DNA of 64,000 bases from Dyella_A sp049445995 (lineage in GTDB: Bacteria > Pseudomonadota > Gammaproteobacteria > Xanthomonadales > Rhodanobacteraceae), in contig NZ_JBMSDZ010000016.1 in assembly GCF_049445995.1 (NCBI RefSeq), forward strand, positions 19,397-83,396, read 5' to 3'. The notes under the pieces are model-generated. The model was not told the origin of the DNA. It saw nothing but the letters and a program-made list of their open reading frames with translations, and did no database searches. Position 1 is the stretch's first letter; each line of letters starts with the position of its first letter. A program made the translations under genes and the position numbers. This document shows positions 24,350 through 32,602 of the stretch, piece after piece.

Positions 24350-25729
24350 ATGCCGGACTCGACCGCTGTCATCCCCATGCCGCGCGTCAGCCTCGCCCAG
24401 GCCATCCGGGTATGGGCGAAGATCGGCTGGCTGAGCTTTGGCGGCCCCGCCGGCCAGATCGCGGTGATGCACCGCGAGCTGGTCGAGCAGCGGCGCTGGA
24501 TCAGCGAGTCGCGCTTCCTGCACGCACTCAACTACTGCATGCTGCTGCCGGGTCCCGAAGCCACCCAGTTGGCGATCTACATCGGCTGGCTGATGCATCG
24601 CACGGTGGGCGGCCTGATCGCCGGCACACTTTTCGTGCTGCCCGGCGTGATCGTGTTGTTCGGGCTGAGCGCGTCGTATGCCGCGGTCGGTCAGGTGCCG
24701 ATGGTCGTCGCACTCTTCTTCGGGCTGAAGGCGGCCGTGCTCGCCGTGGTAGTCGAAGCGGTGCTGCGGATCGCGCGACGCGCCCTGAAGGGTCGCTTTT
24801 TCGTGGGGGTGGCGATCGCCGCCTTCCTGGCCATCCATGTGTTCGGACTGCCGTTCCCGCTGATCGTGGCGGGGGCCGCCGGGCTGGGTATCGTGGCGCG
24901 CTGGTGGCGGCCGCACTGGTTCCCCGAATCACCCACAGCCGAGGCCCTGGCGGGCGACGGCTACCTGATCGACCAGATGATGCTGCGTGGCGAACTGGAG
25001 CACATCAGGCCTTCGCGAGCACGCACGGCACGTGTGGCGCTGATCGGTCTGCTGTTGTGGGCCGCGCCGCTGATGGTGGTCGTGGTGCTGTGGGGGCACG
25101 ACAGCGTGCTCGCCCGCGAGGGTGTGTTCTTCAGCGAAACCGCTGTCGTTACTTTCGGTGGCGCCTATGCCGTGCTGGCCTTCATCGCCCAGCGCGTGGT
25201 CACAGACTACGGCTGGCTGTCGCCCGCGCAGATGCTCGACGGGCTGGCGCTGGCGGAAACCACGCCGGGGCCGCTGATCATGGTGGTGCAGTTCGTGGCT
25301 TTCATGGCGGCGTTCCAGCATCAGACCGGCATGTCGCCCTGGCTTGCCGGCGTCATCGGCTCGCTGCTGACCGTGTGGGTGACCTTTGTCCCGTGCTTCC
25401 TGTGGGTGTTTCTCGGTGGTCCGTATATCGAGGCACTGCGCGGCAACCGGGCGTTGCACTCCGCGCTCAGTGCGGTGACGGCCGCCGTCGTGGGGGTGGT
25501 GCTGAACCTGTCGGTCTGGTTTGCCGAGCACACGATCTTCGGATCGGTGCGCATGCTCGACGTGGGGCCGGTTCACCTCGATCTGCCGCAGCTGGCCACA
25601 TTGAACCTGCCTGCCCTGCTGCTGACCGCCGGCGCCATGCTCGCCATGCTGCGTTTCCGGGTCGGCATGGTATGGACGCTGGGCCTTTGCGCCGTTGCCG
25701 GCATCGTGCTTCGCGTGCTTCAAGGCTGA
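24350..25729 (+). CDS. chrA: Chromate efflux transporter ChrA (long-chain, two-domain)
   Basis: 459 residues, the size of bidomain CHR transporters that export chromate across the inner membrane. Both halves carry the CHR signature. The first has KIGWLSFGGPAGQIAVMHRE and LLPGPEATQLAIYIGWLMH. The second has TFGGAYAVLAFIAQRVV and LALAETTPGPLIMVVQFVAF. About ten hydrophobic segments are present. The start at 24350 (MPDSTAV) is chosen; a second ATG nine codons on (MPRVSLAQA) is also good. It lies downstream of chrB and is probably controlled by it. Confidence 0.93.
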   Translation: MPDSTAVIPMPRVSLAQAIRVWAKIGWLSFGGPAGQIAVMHRELVEQRRWISESRFLHALNYCMLLPGPEATQLAIYIGWLMHRTVGGLIAGTLFVLPGVIVLFGLSASYAAVGQVPMVVALFFGLKAAVLAVVVEAVLRIARRALKGRFFVGVAIAAFLAIHVFGLPFPLIVAGAAGLGIVARWWRPHWFPESPTAEALAGDGYLIDQMMLRGELEHIRPSRARTARVALIGLLLWAAPLMVVVVLWGHDSVLAREGVFFSETAVVTFGGAYAVLAFIAQRVVTDYGWLSPAQMLDGLALAETTPGPLIMVVQFVAFMAAFQHQTGMSPWLAGVIGSLLTVWVTFVPCFLWVFLGGPYIEALRGNRALHSALSAVTAAVVGVVLNLSVWFAEHTIFGSVRMLDVGPVHLDLPQLATLNLPALLLTAGAMLAMLRFRVGMVWTLGLCAVAGIVLRVLQG

Positions 25730-25756
25730 CTGGCGTGTGGAGCCGGACGGTCCGCT

Positions 25757-25795
25757 GTCATCCGGCGAGCGACGCCCTGGCCGGCAGATGGCGCC
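25757..25795 (+). repeat. 39-base near-repeat, right copy (partner at 21609)
   Basis: 34 of 39 bases match 21609-21647. This copy encodes the last codons of the DUF2127 gene on the minus strand and follows the chrA stop by 27 bases. Confidence 0.8.
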
Positions 25796-26246
25796 ATTCG
25801 TGAACGATCAGGCCGGCCACCGTGACGTCGATGACGGTGAGCAGCCCCAGCAGCGGCGAGGGTTGATGGAACAGCCGGTAGCCCTGATAGGCGATGAAGG
25901 CCGCCATCAGCGCGACGGCCGCCGGATACGCCCAGCGCAGTCCGCGCAGCAGCCCCGCCACCATGGCGATCTTCACCAGACCATGCGCCAGCAGGTACAC
26001 GGCGGCGAAATGCCGTGTGCCCAGCGAGAAATGTTGCGCCATCCGGACGAGATGACTGGCGACGACATCGTGAGGGTCCTCGAGCAGTTCCTGCTGCGTC
26101 AGCACGGCCACGATGTGCCGGATCGCCGGACCGCTGGCGAGCAGCAGTGCGATGCCGCCGACCAGCTCCAGCAGGCCGTCCAGCCCCTTGACCAGGACGC
26201 CGAGCTTGAACGCGCGGTGCGCAAGGTTGGCCCAGTCAGACTTCAT
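25758..26246 (-). CDS. DUF2127-type membrane protein in the two-component operon
   Basis: 162 residues with a basic, soluble N-terminus (MKSDWANLAHRAFKLGVLVK) and four hydrophobic segments: GLLELVGGIALLLA, FAAVYLLAHGLVKIAMVAGL, WAYPAAVALMAAFIAYQGYR and LLGLLTVIDVTVAGLIVHEW. This is the DUF2127 pattern, whose function is unknown. Its start overlaps the histidine-kinase stop by 11 bases, so it is translated from the same message. Position suggests it helps sense or respond to the same signal, but the family does not tell us how. Confidence 0.85.
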   Translation of the reverse strand: MKSDWANLAHRAFKLGVLVKGLDGLLELVGGIALLLASGPAIRHIVAVLTQQELLEDPHDVVASHLVRMAQHFSLGTRHFAAVYLLAHGLVKIAMVAGLLRGLRWAYPAAVALMAAFIAYQGYRLFHQPSPLLGLLTVIDVTVAGLIVHEWRHLPARASLAG

Positions 26247-27714
26247 GCGCGGACGACTGCTGATGGAATGGGCGGGCGCAGGCCGACCGGGCCGACGGCA
26301 TGTGCATGGTCACCGTGGTGCCGGCGCCGCGCACGCTTGCCACGTGCACCGTGCCGCGATGCAGTTCGACGATGCTGCGCACGATGGACAACCCCAGCCC
26401 GGTGCCCTGGCCGGCGCCGCGCCGACGCGCCGCATCCACTTGGTAGAAACGGTCGAACAGGTGCGCCAGGTGCGGCGCTTCGATGCCTTCGCCGTCGTCC
26501 TCTACGCGGATCTCGACGCCCTCGGTCAGCGGCTGCAGGATGATCCGCACCTCGCCGCCGTCGTGCGAATGGCGGATCGCATTGCCCAGCAGGTTGGCCA
26601 GCGCCTGCCGCAGCAGCAGCGGATCGGCCACCAGCGTGGCGGCACCGTCCTGCCGGATGCGGATGCCGCGCGCGGCGGCGCCGGGCGCGTGCTGGGCGAC
26701 CACCCAGGCGCAGGCCTGCGCCACGTCGAAGCGTTCGCAGCGCAGCGCCTGCTCGGCATGCTCGGCGCGCGCCATGAACAGCAGGTTCTCGATCAACACG
26801 TTGAGCCGCCGGCATTCCTCCAGCCCGGACTCCAGCGCCACGCGGTAATCCACCGCCTCGCGCGGGCGCATCAGGCAGACCTCCAGTTCGCCGCCGAGGT
26901 TGGCCAGCGGCGTGCGCAGCTCGTGCGCCAGATCCACCGAGAAGCGCGACAGCCGGGCAAACGCCTCCTCGATCCGCGCCAGCATCGAGTTGAATACCAG
27001 CACCAGGTCGTGCAGCTCGGGCGGCCACGGTGGCGTGAGCGGCAGGCGGGCCGACAGATCCGCCGGCGTGATCGAGCGCGCGGCGCCGGCGATGCGCGCC
27101 AGTGGCGCCAGCCCCTGCGCCGCCACCCAGCGTCCGGCGAACGCCAGCAGCGGCACCAGCAGCAGGAACGCCAGCGCCAGCGCGCGGCGCAGGCTGTTCT
27201 GCAGCGCCACATCGCGAGTCACGTCCAGCGCCAACTGCAGCACCGGTGGTGTGTCGCCATCGACGCTGTGCAGTCGCACCGTCGCCAGCACGTAACTGCG
27301 CGGCCCGGCATGCCGCACGCGCAGCGGCGCCATCGGCAGACCGTCCATGGGGGCAGGGAACACCGCGCCGGGCAACTCGCGCTGCATGCCTGGCGTCTCG
27401 CCCAGTACGCGGCCGGCGGCCAGCACGCGCGCTTCGTACTGGCGCAGCCGCGTGCCCTCGGTTTCCTTCACGATTTCGCCGAGCAGCGCCTGCGGTCTGC
27501 CGCCGGCATCGTCCAGATCGACCTGCAGCTCGGCGACCTTGGCCTGCATGAAACGCAGGTGCTCGGCGCTGAAGTTGGTCGACAGACGCCAGTCGGTGAT
27601 GCCCGCGAACAGGCCCACCGCGGTGAGCGCCGCGAGCATGCAGAGCAGGCTCAGGCGCGTACCGATGGAGCACCGCCGCCACCAGCGGACCGGCGGCATG
27701 GCTTCAATCGTCAT
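26236..27714 (-). CDS. Heavy-metal-type sensor histidine kinase (CusS/IrlS-like)
   Basis: 492 residues from the ATG at 27712-27714. Two transmembrane helices (SLLCMLAALTAVGLFAGITD and LALAFLLLVPLLAFAGRWVA) flank a periplasmic sensor loop of about 140 residues. HAMP, phosphoacceptor (FSVDLAHELRTPLANLGGEL, with the histidine) and ATPase domains follow. N box: NLLGNAIRHSHDGG. G box: GQGTGLGLSIV. The architecture and QGLAPLARIAGAARSITPAD match metal-responsive kinases of the CusS family. It overlaps the response-regulator gene by 11 bases and the DUF2127 gene by 11 bases. The metal sensed is not evident. Confidence 0.92.
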   Translation of the reverse strand: MTIEAMPPVRWWRRCSIGTRLSLLCMLAALTAVGLFAGITDWRLSTNFSAEHLRFMQAKVAELQVDLDDAGGRPQALLGEIVKETEGTRLRQYEARVLAAGRVLGETPGMQRELPGAVFPAPMDGLPMAPLRVRHAGPRSYVLATVRLHSVDGDTPPVLQLALDVTRDVALQNSLRRALALAFLLLVPLLAFAGRWVAAQGLAPLARIAGAARSITPADLSARLPLTPPWPPELHDLVLVFNSMLARIEEAFARLSRFSVDLAHELRTPLANLGGELEVCLMRPREAVDYRVALESGLEECRRLNVLIENLLFMARAEHAEQALRCERFDVAQACAWVVAQHAPGAAARGIRIRQDGAATLVADPLLLRQALANLLGNAIRHSHDGGEVRIILQPLTEGVEIRVEDDGEGIEAPHLAHLFDRFYQVDAARRRGAGQGTGLGLSIVRSIVELHRGTVHVASVRGAGTTVTMHMPSARSACARPFHQQSSAHEV

Positions 27715-28384
27715 GACTGTCCAGCATGTAGCCGGCCCCGCGCACGGTGTGCAGCATCGGCGCGTCGAACGGCGCATCCAGCTTGGCGCGCAGGCGCCGG
27801 ATCACCACATCGACCACGTTGGTCTGCGTGTCGAAGCAGATGCCCCACACGCTCTCGGCGATCAGCGTGCGCGACAGCACCCGCCCGCGTTGGCGCGCCA
27901 GCAGCAGCAGCAGGGCGTATTCCTTCGGCGTGAGCTGCAGCGGCTGGCCGCCGCGAGTGACCTGATGGCGCAGCGAATCGATCAGCAGCGGCCCCACGCG
28001 CAGCATCGCCGTCTCGCCCGCCGGCTCGCCCTGGCGCAGCAGGTTGCGCAATCGCGCCAGCAGCTCGGCGAAGGCGAAGGGTTTCACCAGGTAGTCGTTG
28101 GCGCCGATCTCGAAACCGTGCACGCGATCCTCCACGTGACCCCGCGCGGTGAGAAACAGCACCGGGGTACGGATCCCCGCGCTGCGCATCGCCTGCACGA
28201 CGCCGAACCCATCCCGGCCCGGCAGCATCACATCGAGTACGGCAACATCGAACCGGTGCTCGCGCAACAGCGCGAGCGCGATTTTTCCGTCTTCCGCGAG
28301 GGTGACCGAAAACCCCTCCTCGCCGAGGCCTTGCGCGAGATAGCGGCGCGCCTTGGCGTCGTCTTCGGCGATCAGGATTCGCAT
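27704..28384 (-). CDS. OmpR-family response regulator, heavy-metal type (CusR/IrlR-like)
   Basis: 226 residues. The receiver domain has the acidic pocket AEDD near the start, the phosphoacceptor aspartate at about residue 51 (VAVLDVMLPGRDGFG) and the conserved lysine in NDYLVKPFAFAELLARLRNL. The C-terminal winged helix (LQLTPKEYALLLLLARQRGR, IRRLRAKLDAPFDAPMLHTV, RGAGYMLD) binds DNA. The start at 28384 (MRILIAEDDAKARRYL) is clear. First gene of a three-gene overlapping operon with the kinase and DUF2127 gene. Targets may include the RND operon or itself; no operator is identified. Confidence 0.94.
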   Translation of the reverse strand: MRILIAEDDAKARRYLAQGLGEEGFSVTLAEDGKIALALLREHRFDVAVLDVMLPGRDGFGVVQAMRSAGIRTPVLFLTARGHVEDRVHGFEIGANDYLVKPFAFAELLARLRNLLRQGEPAGETAMLRVGPLLIDSLRHQVTRGGQPLQLTPKEYALLLLLARQRGRVLSRTLIAESVWGICFDTQTNVVDVVIRRLRAKLDAPFDAPMLHTVRGAGYMLDSHDD

Positions 28385-28462
28385 GTGCGGTGGTGGGACG
28401 CGGCGTTGATCGGGCGGCAACTTTACCGCGAAGCCGACCGGGCGCGCGCCGTTCCGCGGGTG

Positions 28463-30265
28463 TCAGGAACCGCGGCCCACCAGGTCCGGCGACGGCACCA
28501 GCGCAATCACCAGCCAGCCGGGCCGGGGCTCCAGCTCGCGCTTGGCCGACGCCACGCGCAGTGCGCCCTTCTCCTCGATGCCGAACAGCAGGATCGACGT
28601 CGAGCCGTACTGCTCGACGAAGTGCGGCCAGTCGAACGTGGCGGTGAGGCGGGTGGACTTGATCCGCCAACCCTGCGTCAACAGCTCGGCGAAACGGCCG
28701 TGGGTCATCGTCTCGTCGAACAGCGGCGGCGCCAGCAGGCTGTCGGCCAGCGCGGTGCGATCGGTCGCCTCGTCCACGCTCAGGTTACGCAGGCGGTAGA
28801 CCTTGTCGCGGCCGAATTCCTCGCGGTAATGCAGGCAGGCGATGGAATTGCGTTCGCGGTGGGTCGACATTGCCAGCAGGCGGCCGATGCCGGTCAGGTC
28901 GAGATGGCGCTCGGCGTGGTTCGACGCCGGATTGCCGAAGAAGGTTGGCAAGCCTTCCATGCGCGCCTGGCGAATGCCGTCCCAGTCATCGTCGGCGAGC
29001 AGCACGCGGACACCGGCGTCGTGCAGCGCCTTGGTCACCGCCCGTGCCACGATGCCCGAACCGAACACCAGCACGCCGCGCGGCTCGGGCTCAGCCACCT
29101 TCAGCCAGCGGGCCAGCGGACGGGCGGTGGCGCTCTGCAGCACCACGGTGCCGATGATCAGGATGAACACCAGCGGCACCAGCGCGTCGGCTCCGGCCAA
29201 CCCCAGCGCACTGAGGCGCAGCGCGAACAGCGCCGAGACCGCCGCCGCCACGATGCCGCGCGGCGCCACCCAGGCGATCAGCGCGCGCTCACGCCAGCTG
29301 AGCGCGCTGCCGGCGGTCGCCAGTGCCACCGTGACGGGACGGATCAGCAGCTGCGAGGCCAGCAGGATGCCGATGCCGGCCGTCAGCATGCCCGGCGGCA
29401 GCGGCCACTGCAGCCGCGCGGCGAGCAGAATGAACAGGCTCGACACCAGCAGCGTGGTGAGATGCTCCTTGAAATCGAGGATGTCGTCGACGTGCACGCC
29501 GCGCAGGTTGCCCAGCGCGATGCCCATCACCGTCACCGCCAGCAGGCCCGATTCGTGGGTGATCGCATTGGAGACGCTGAAGGTGAGCAGCACCGCCGCC
29601 AGCGTGCCGAAGTTCTGCAGGTATTCGGGAATCATCTGCCGGCGCAGCAACTGCGCCAGCACCCACGCCGCGATGGCTCCGGCCACCATGCCGCACAGGA
29701 TGGTGCCAAGGAACACGCCGATCGTGTGCCCCTGCTGGCGCGAGGCGATCGCCTCGTAGATCAGCACGGCGAACAGCGCGCCCAGCGGATCGATCACGAT
29801 GCCCTCCCAGCGCAGCGTGTTGGCGATGCGCGCGTTCGGACGCAGGGTGCGCAGCATCGGCGCGATCACCGTCGGCCCGGTCACGCAGGTCAGCGCGCCG
29901 AACAGCAGCGCCATGTCCCAGTCCAGTCCGGCCAGCAGGTGCGCCGCGGCCGCCAGCAGCAGCAGCGCGGCGATCGCGCCGTAGCTCACCAGCCCGCGCA
30001 CCGCGCGACCGATCTCGCGCAGCTCGCCGAAGCGCAGGCTCAGGCTGCCCTCGAACAGGATCAGCGCCACCGACAGCGACACCATCGGGAACAGCAGCGT
30101 GCCGAGCAACCGGTCCGGCCGGATGAGGCCGGTCACCGGACCCAGCACGATACCGGCCAGCAGCAGAAACAGGATTGCCGGCAATTTCACCCGCCAGGCC
30201 AGCCACTGCGCGGCAAAGCCAATGCCGAGCAGGCCGGTCAGCAGCAGCCCAGGCTCAAGATGCAT
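28463..30265 (-). CDS. Cation/proton antiporter with C-terminal TrkA-N-like domain
   Basis: 600 residues from the ATG at 30263-30265. About 12 hydrophobic segments form a CPA1 Na+(K+)/H+ antiporter domain (GPVTGLIRPDRLLGTLLFPM, DMALLFGALTCVTGPTVIAP, EGIVIDPLGALFAVLIYEAI, with the acidic ion-site residues). A soluble domain (residues about 395-600) begins with a nucleotide-binding glycine motif (GVLVFGSGIVARAVTKALHD) as in TrkA-N/KefC regulators. It exchanges monovalent cations for protons; the exact ion is unknown. A leader of about 245 bases with a strong hairpin precedes it. It is followed after 78 bases by the metal-type two-component operon on the same strand. Confidence 0.9.
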   Translation of the reverse strand: MHLEPGLLLTGLLGIGFAAQWLAWRVKLPAILFLLLAGIVLGPVTGLIRPDRLLGTLLFPMVSLSVALILFEGSLSLRFGELREIGRAVRGLVSYGAIAALLLLAAAAHLLAGLDWDMALLFGALTCVTGPTVIAPMLRTLRPNARIANTLRWEGIVIDPLGALFAVLIYEAIASRQQGHTIGVFLGTILCGMVAGAIAAWVLAQLLRRQMIPEYLQNFGTLAAVLLTFSVSNAITHESGLLAVTVMGIALGNLRGVHVDDILDFKEHLTTLLVSSLFILLAARLQWPLPPGMLTAGIGILLASQLLIRPVTVALATAGSALSWRERALIAWVAPRGIVAAAVSALFALRLSALGLAGADALVPLVFILIIGTVVLQSATARPLARWLKVAEPEPRGVLVFGSGIVARAVTKALHDAGVRVLLADDDWDGIRQARMEGLPTFFGNPASNHAERHLDLTGIGRLLAMSTHRERNSIACLHYREEFGRDKVYRLRNLSVDEATDRTALADSLLAPPLFDETMTHGRFAELLTQGWRIKSTRLTATFDWPHFVEQYGSTSILLFGIEEKGALRVASAKRELEPRPGWLVIALVPSPDLVGRGS

Positions 30266-30372
30266 GTGCGCTTCCTGCAAAAAAACCGTTGGTCATCGGA
30301 GCACGCGCACACAAAAACGTCCACCGCGCATTGAGCGCGGGAACGTGCCGGATGAAGCTCGGGGAAGAAATG

Positions 30373-30448
30373 GCCCCGGCATCGGAGGGAGGGAGGGGGA
30401 GCCGATGCCGGGGCGCGGGGGTCGGGACATTTGCGAACCGACCGGTTC
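30373..30448 (-). promoter_or_regulatory. Antiporter leader: 13-bp hairpin with purine loop, plus GAACCG inverted repeat
   Basis: GCCCCGGCATCGG (30373-30385) pairs perfectly with 30402-30414 around a 16-base G/A loop (AGGGAGGGAGGGGGAG on +). Further upstream is GAACCG-2-CGGTTC (30435-30448), operator-like. Both lie in the 245-base gap between comM and the antiporter. The hairpin could terminate comM readthrough only weakly, or act in the antiporter leader. Confidence 0.5.
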
Positions 30449-30510
30449 AAATAATAGCGGTCGCCTGGTCCAAGTCAATACCGATCAGTACACAAAATGT
30501 CGCAGGGGGC

Positions 30511-32010
30511 TCAGAACCGGCGGTACTGCAGCGCTTCGGCCAGGTGGGCGCGATCGAGCAGACCGGCCCCGCCGTCCAGATCGGCGATGCTGCGCGCCAC
30601 CCGCAGCGTACGGTGGTAAGCCCGCGCAGACAGGCCCAGGCGCTCGAGGGCGGTCTCGAACCAGCGCCGCTCGGCCGGCCCCAGCGCGCAATCGCGCTCC
30701 AGCTCGCGCGTGCTGATTTCCGCGTTGGGCCGGCCGGCCCGCTGCAGGGCGTGGTCGCGGGCGCGGATCACCCGCTGGCGCACCGTGGCCGAGTCCTCGT
30801 CGTGTCCGCTGCGCGGGGCACCGAGCTCGGCCAGCGGCACGCGCGGCACTTCCACGGCAAGATCGATGCGGTCCAGCAGTGGTCCGGAGACGCGGCCGCG
30901 ATAGCGCTGGATCTGGTCGGGCGTGCACTGGCAACGCTGGCGCGGATCGCCGGCGTAGCCGCACGGACAGGGATTCATCGCCGCCAGCAGTTGGAACTGG
31001 GCAGGAAAACACGACTGCCGCGCCGCCCGCGAAATCATGATCTGGCCCGATTCCAGCGGTTCGCGCAGCACGTCGAGCACATGGCGACTGAATTCGGGCA
31101 GCTCGTCGAGGAACAGCACGCCATTGTGCGCCAGCGAGATCTCGCCCGGTCGGGGATAGGATCCGCCGCCGACCAGGGCTACCGCGGATGCCGTGTGGTG
31201 CGGGGCACGGAATGGCCGGTGACGCCACAGCGCCGGATCGACCGGCTGCCCGGTCACCGACAGCACGGCACAGGTTTCCAGCGCCTCGGCCTCGGTCAGC
31301 GGCGGCAGGATGCCCGGCAGGCGCTCGGCCAGCATGGTCTTGCCGGTACCCGGCGGCCCGACCATCAGCAGGTGGTGACCGCCCACGGCGGCGATTTCCA
31401 GCGCCCGGCGCGCCTGCAGCTGACCGCGTACATCGCTCATGTCCGGACACGCCACCGCGCCGCTCCCGTCGTGGCTGCGCCCCGGAGGCGGCAGGGTCGA
31501 GGCGTTGTGCAGCCAGCCGCAGACTTCGGCCAGACTGTCGGCCACCATGACATCGATGTCCGGCACCAGCGCGGCCTCGGCGGCGTTCGCCCGGGGCACG
31601 ACCATGCGGCGCCCGCGGGCGCGGGCACGCAGCAGGGCCGGCAGCACCCCGCAGACGCCGCGGATCGCGCCTGACAGCGCCAGCTCGCCCAGAAACTCGC
31701 AGTCGTCGAGCTTTTCCCGCGGCACCTGGCCACCGGCCGCCAGGATGCCCAGCGCGATGGCCAGGTCGAAGCGACCGCCGTCCTTGGGCAGCTCGGCCGG
31801 CGCGAGATTCACCGTGACCTTGCGATCCGGATAGGTGAAGGCGGTGTTCTGGATCGCCACGCGCACGCGATCACGCGCCTCGCGCACGGCCGCCTCGGGC
31901 AGCCCCACGATATGGGTGCCGGGCAACCCGCCGGAAAGATGAACCTCGACCATCACCTGCGGCGCGGTCACGCCCTCCTGGGCACGGCTGAGGGTGACGG
32001 CCAGACTCAT
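30511..32010 (-). CDS. comM: ComM/YifB-family Mg-chelatase-like AAA+ ATPase
   Basis: 499 residues from the ATG at 32008-32010. ComM is a hexameric helicase that promotes branch migration during natural transformation. The N-terminal Lon-like fold (SLAVTLSRAQEGVTAPQVMV, LPGTHIVGLPEAAVREARDR) is followed by a P-loop at about residue 215 (MVGPPGTGKTMLAERLPGIL). A Walker B block (GVLFLDELPEFSRHVLDVLR), a zinc-like cysteine patch (MNPCPCGYAGDPRQRCQC) and the Mg-chelatase C-terminal domain complete it. The presence of comM is consistent with competence in this lineage. It is flanked by unrelated genes. Confidence 0.95.
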   Translation of the reverse strand: MSLAVTLSRAQEGVTAPQVMVEVHLSGGLPGTHIVGLPEAAVREARDRVRVAIQNTAFTYPDRKVTVNLAPAELPKDGGRFDLAIALGILAAGGQVPREKLDDCEFLGELALSGAIRGVCGVLPALLRARARGRRMVVPRANAAEAALVPDIDVMVADSLAEVCGWLHNASTLPPPGRSHDGSGAVACPDMSDVRGQLQARRALEIAAVGGHHLLMVGPPGTGKTMLAERLPGILPPLTEAEALETCAVLSVTGQPVDPALWRHRPFRAPHHTASAVALVGGGSYPRPGEISLAHNGVLFLDELPEFSRHVLDVLREPLESGQIMISRAARQSCFPAQFQLLAAMNPCPCGYAGDPRQRCQCTPDQIQRYRGRVSGPLLDRIDLAVEVPRVPLAELGAPRSGHDEDSATVRQRVIRARDHALQRAGRPNAEISTRELERDCALGPAERRWFETALERLGLSARAYHRTLRVARSIADLDGGAGLLDRAHLAEALQYRRF

Positions 32011-32091
32011 GGACGGAGTGGGCGACCGGTGGGGAGACGGCCGCGGAGAAACGCACTCATGCAGCAGCTCCGGTCGATGGGGCATAAACAA

Positions 32092-32135
32092 CCGCCCCCG
32101 ACCGTTCTCGGGGTGAGGTGACAGGTCGGGGGCGG
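32092..32135 (-). terminator. Rho-independent terminator after ubiK
   Basis: CCGCCCCCGACC pairs perfectly with its complement 20 bases away (12-bp stem). On the minus strand the stem is followed by TTGTTTATG. It lies 23 bases past the ubiK stop. Confidence 0.8.
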
Positions 32136-32157
32136 CTCCCGGGAGACGGTTTATCGC

Positions 32158-32415
32158 TTAGGAACCGCGAGCAGCGGCCATCGTCTCCAGATCGGCGATG
32201 CGCTTTTCAAGGCCGTCGAGCTTGGCGCGGGTACGCGCCAAAACCTGACTCTGGACATCGAACTCTTCGCGGGTGACCAGATCAAGGCGGCGCAATCCGT
32301 GCGCCAGGACATCGCTGAAGTTGGTTCGCAAATCCTGATGCGCTTGAGCCAGTCCTGGCGGCACCAACGAAACAAGTCGCAGGGCAAGTTGATCGATATC
32401 CTGCCTATCCATCAT
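32158..32415 (-). CDS. ubiK: Ubiquinone biosynthesis accessory factor UbiK (BMFP family)
   Basis: 85 residues (84 if the second of two adjacent ATGs is used). The family pattern is clear: an N-terminal amphipathic helix (IDQLALRLVSLVPPGLAQAH), the conserved FSDVLAHGLRRLDLVTREEF, and a C-terminal coiled coil (DVQSQVLARTRAKLDGLEKR, IADLE). UbiK trimers partner with UbiJ to organise coenzyme Q synthesis at the membrane; ubiJ is at 7.1 kb here. The gene is monocistronic with a strong terminator after it. Confidence 0.92.
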   Translation of the reverse strand: MMDRQDIDQLALRLVSLVPPGLAQAHQDLRTNFSDVLAHGLRRLDLVTREEFDVQSQVLARTRAKLDGLEKRIADLETMAAARGS

Positions 32416-32602
32416 GGATAGCACCTCGAACTCGTCGAACTGAAGTCTAGGTAAACGCGCCTGGTGACCGCCATCGGGAAGCTCCGTCGGACTTTGTAGG
32501 GATTGTCCTACATGCGGCGCCGAGGCGACAGCGCCGACGCGACAGCGCAAAATGCCCCTTCCGCGCCGGCACCCACGTCGGCGCCCCTGACGAGGAGCCT
32601 CC

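Noticed and set aside
27347..30334. Open frame of nearly 1000 codons antisense to the kinase, regulator and antiporter genes
   Set aside because: Shadow frame; all three minus-strand genes have clear family motifs.
30266..30510. Known riboswitch (sodium, lithium, c-di-AMP or manganese type) in the antiporter leader
   Set aside because: I could not match the conserved core of any class; only a generic hairpin and an inverted repeat are supported.
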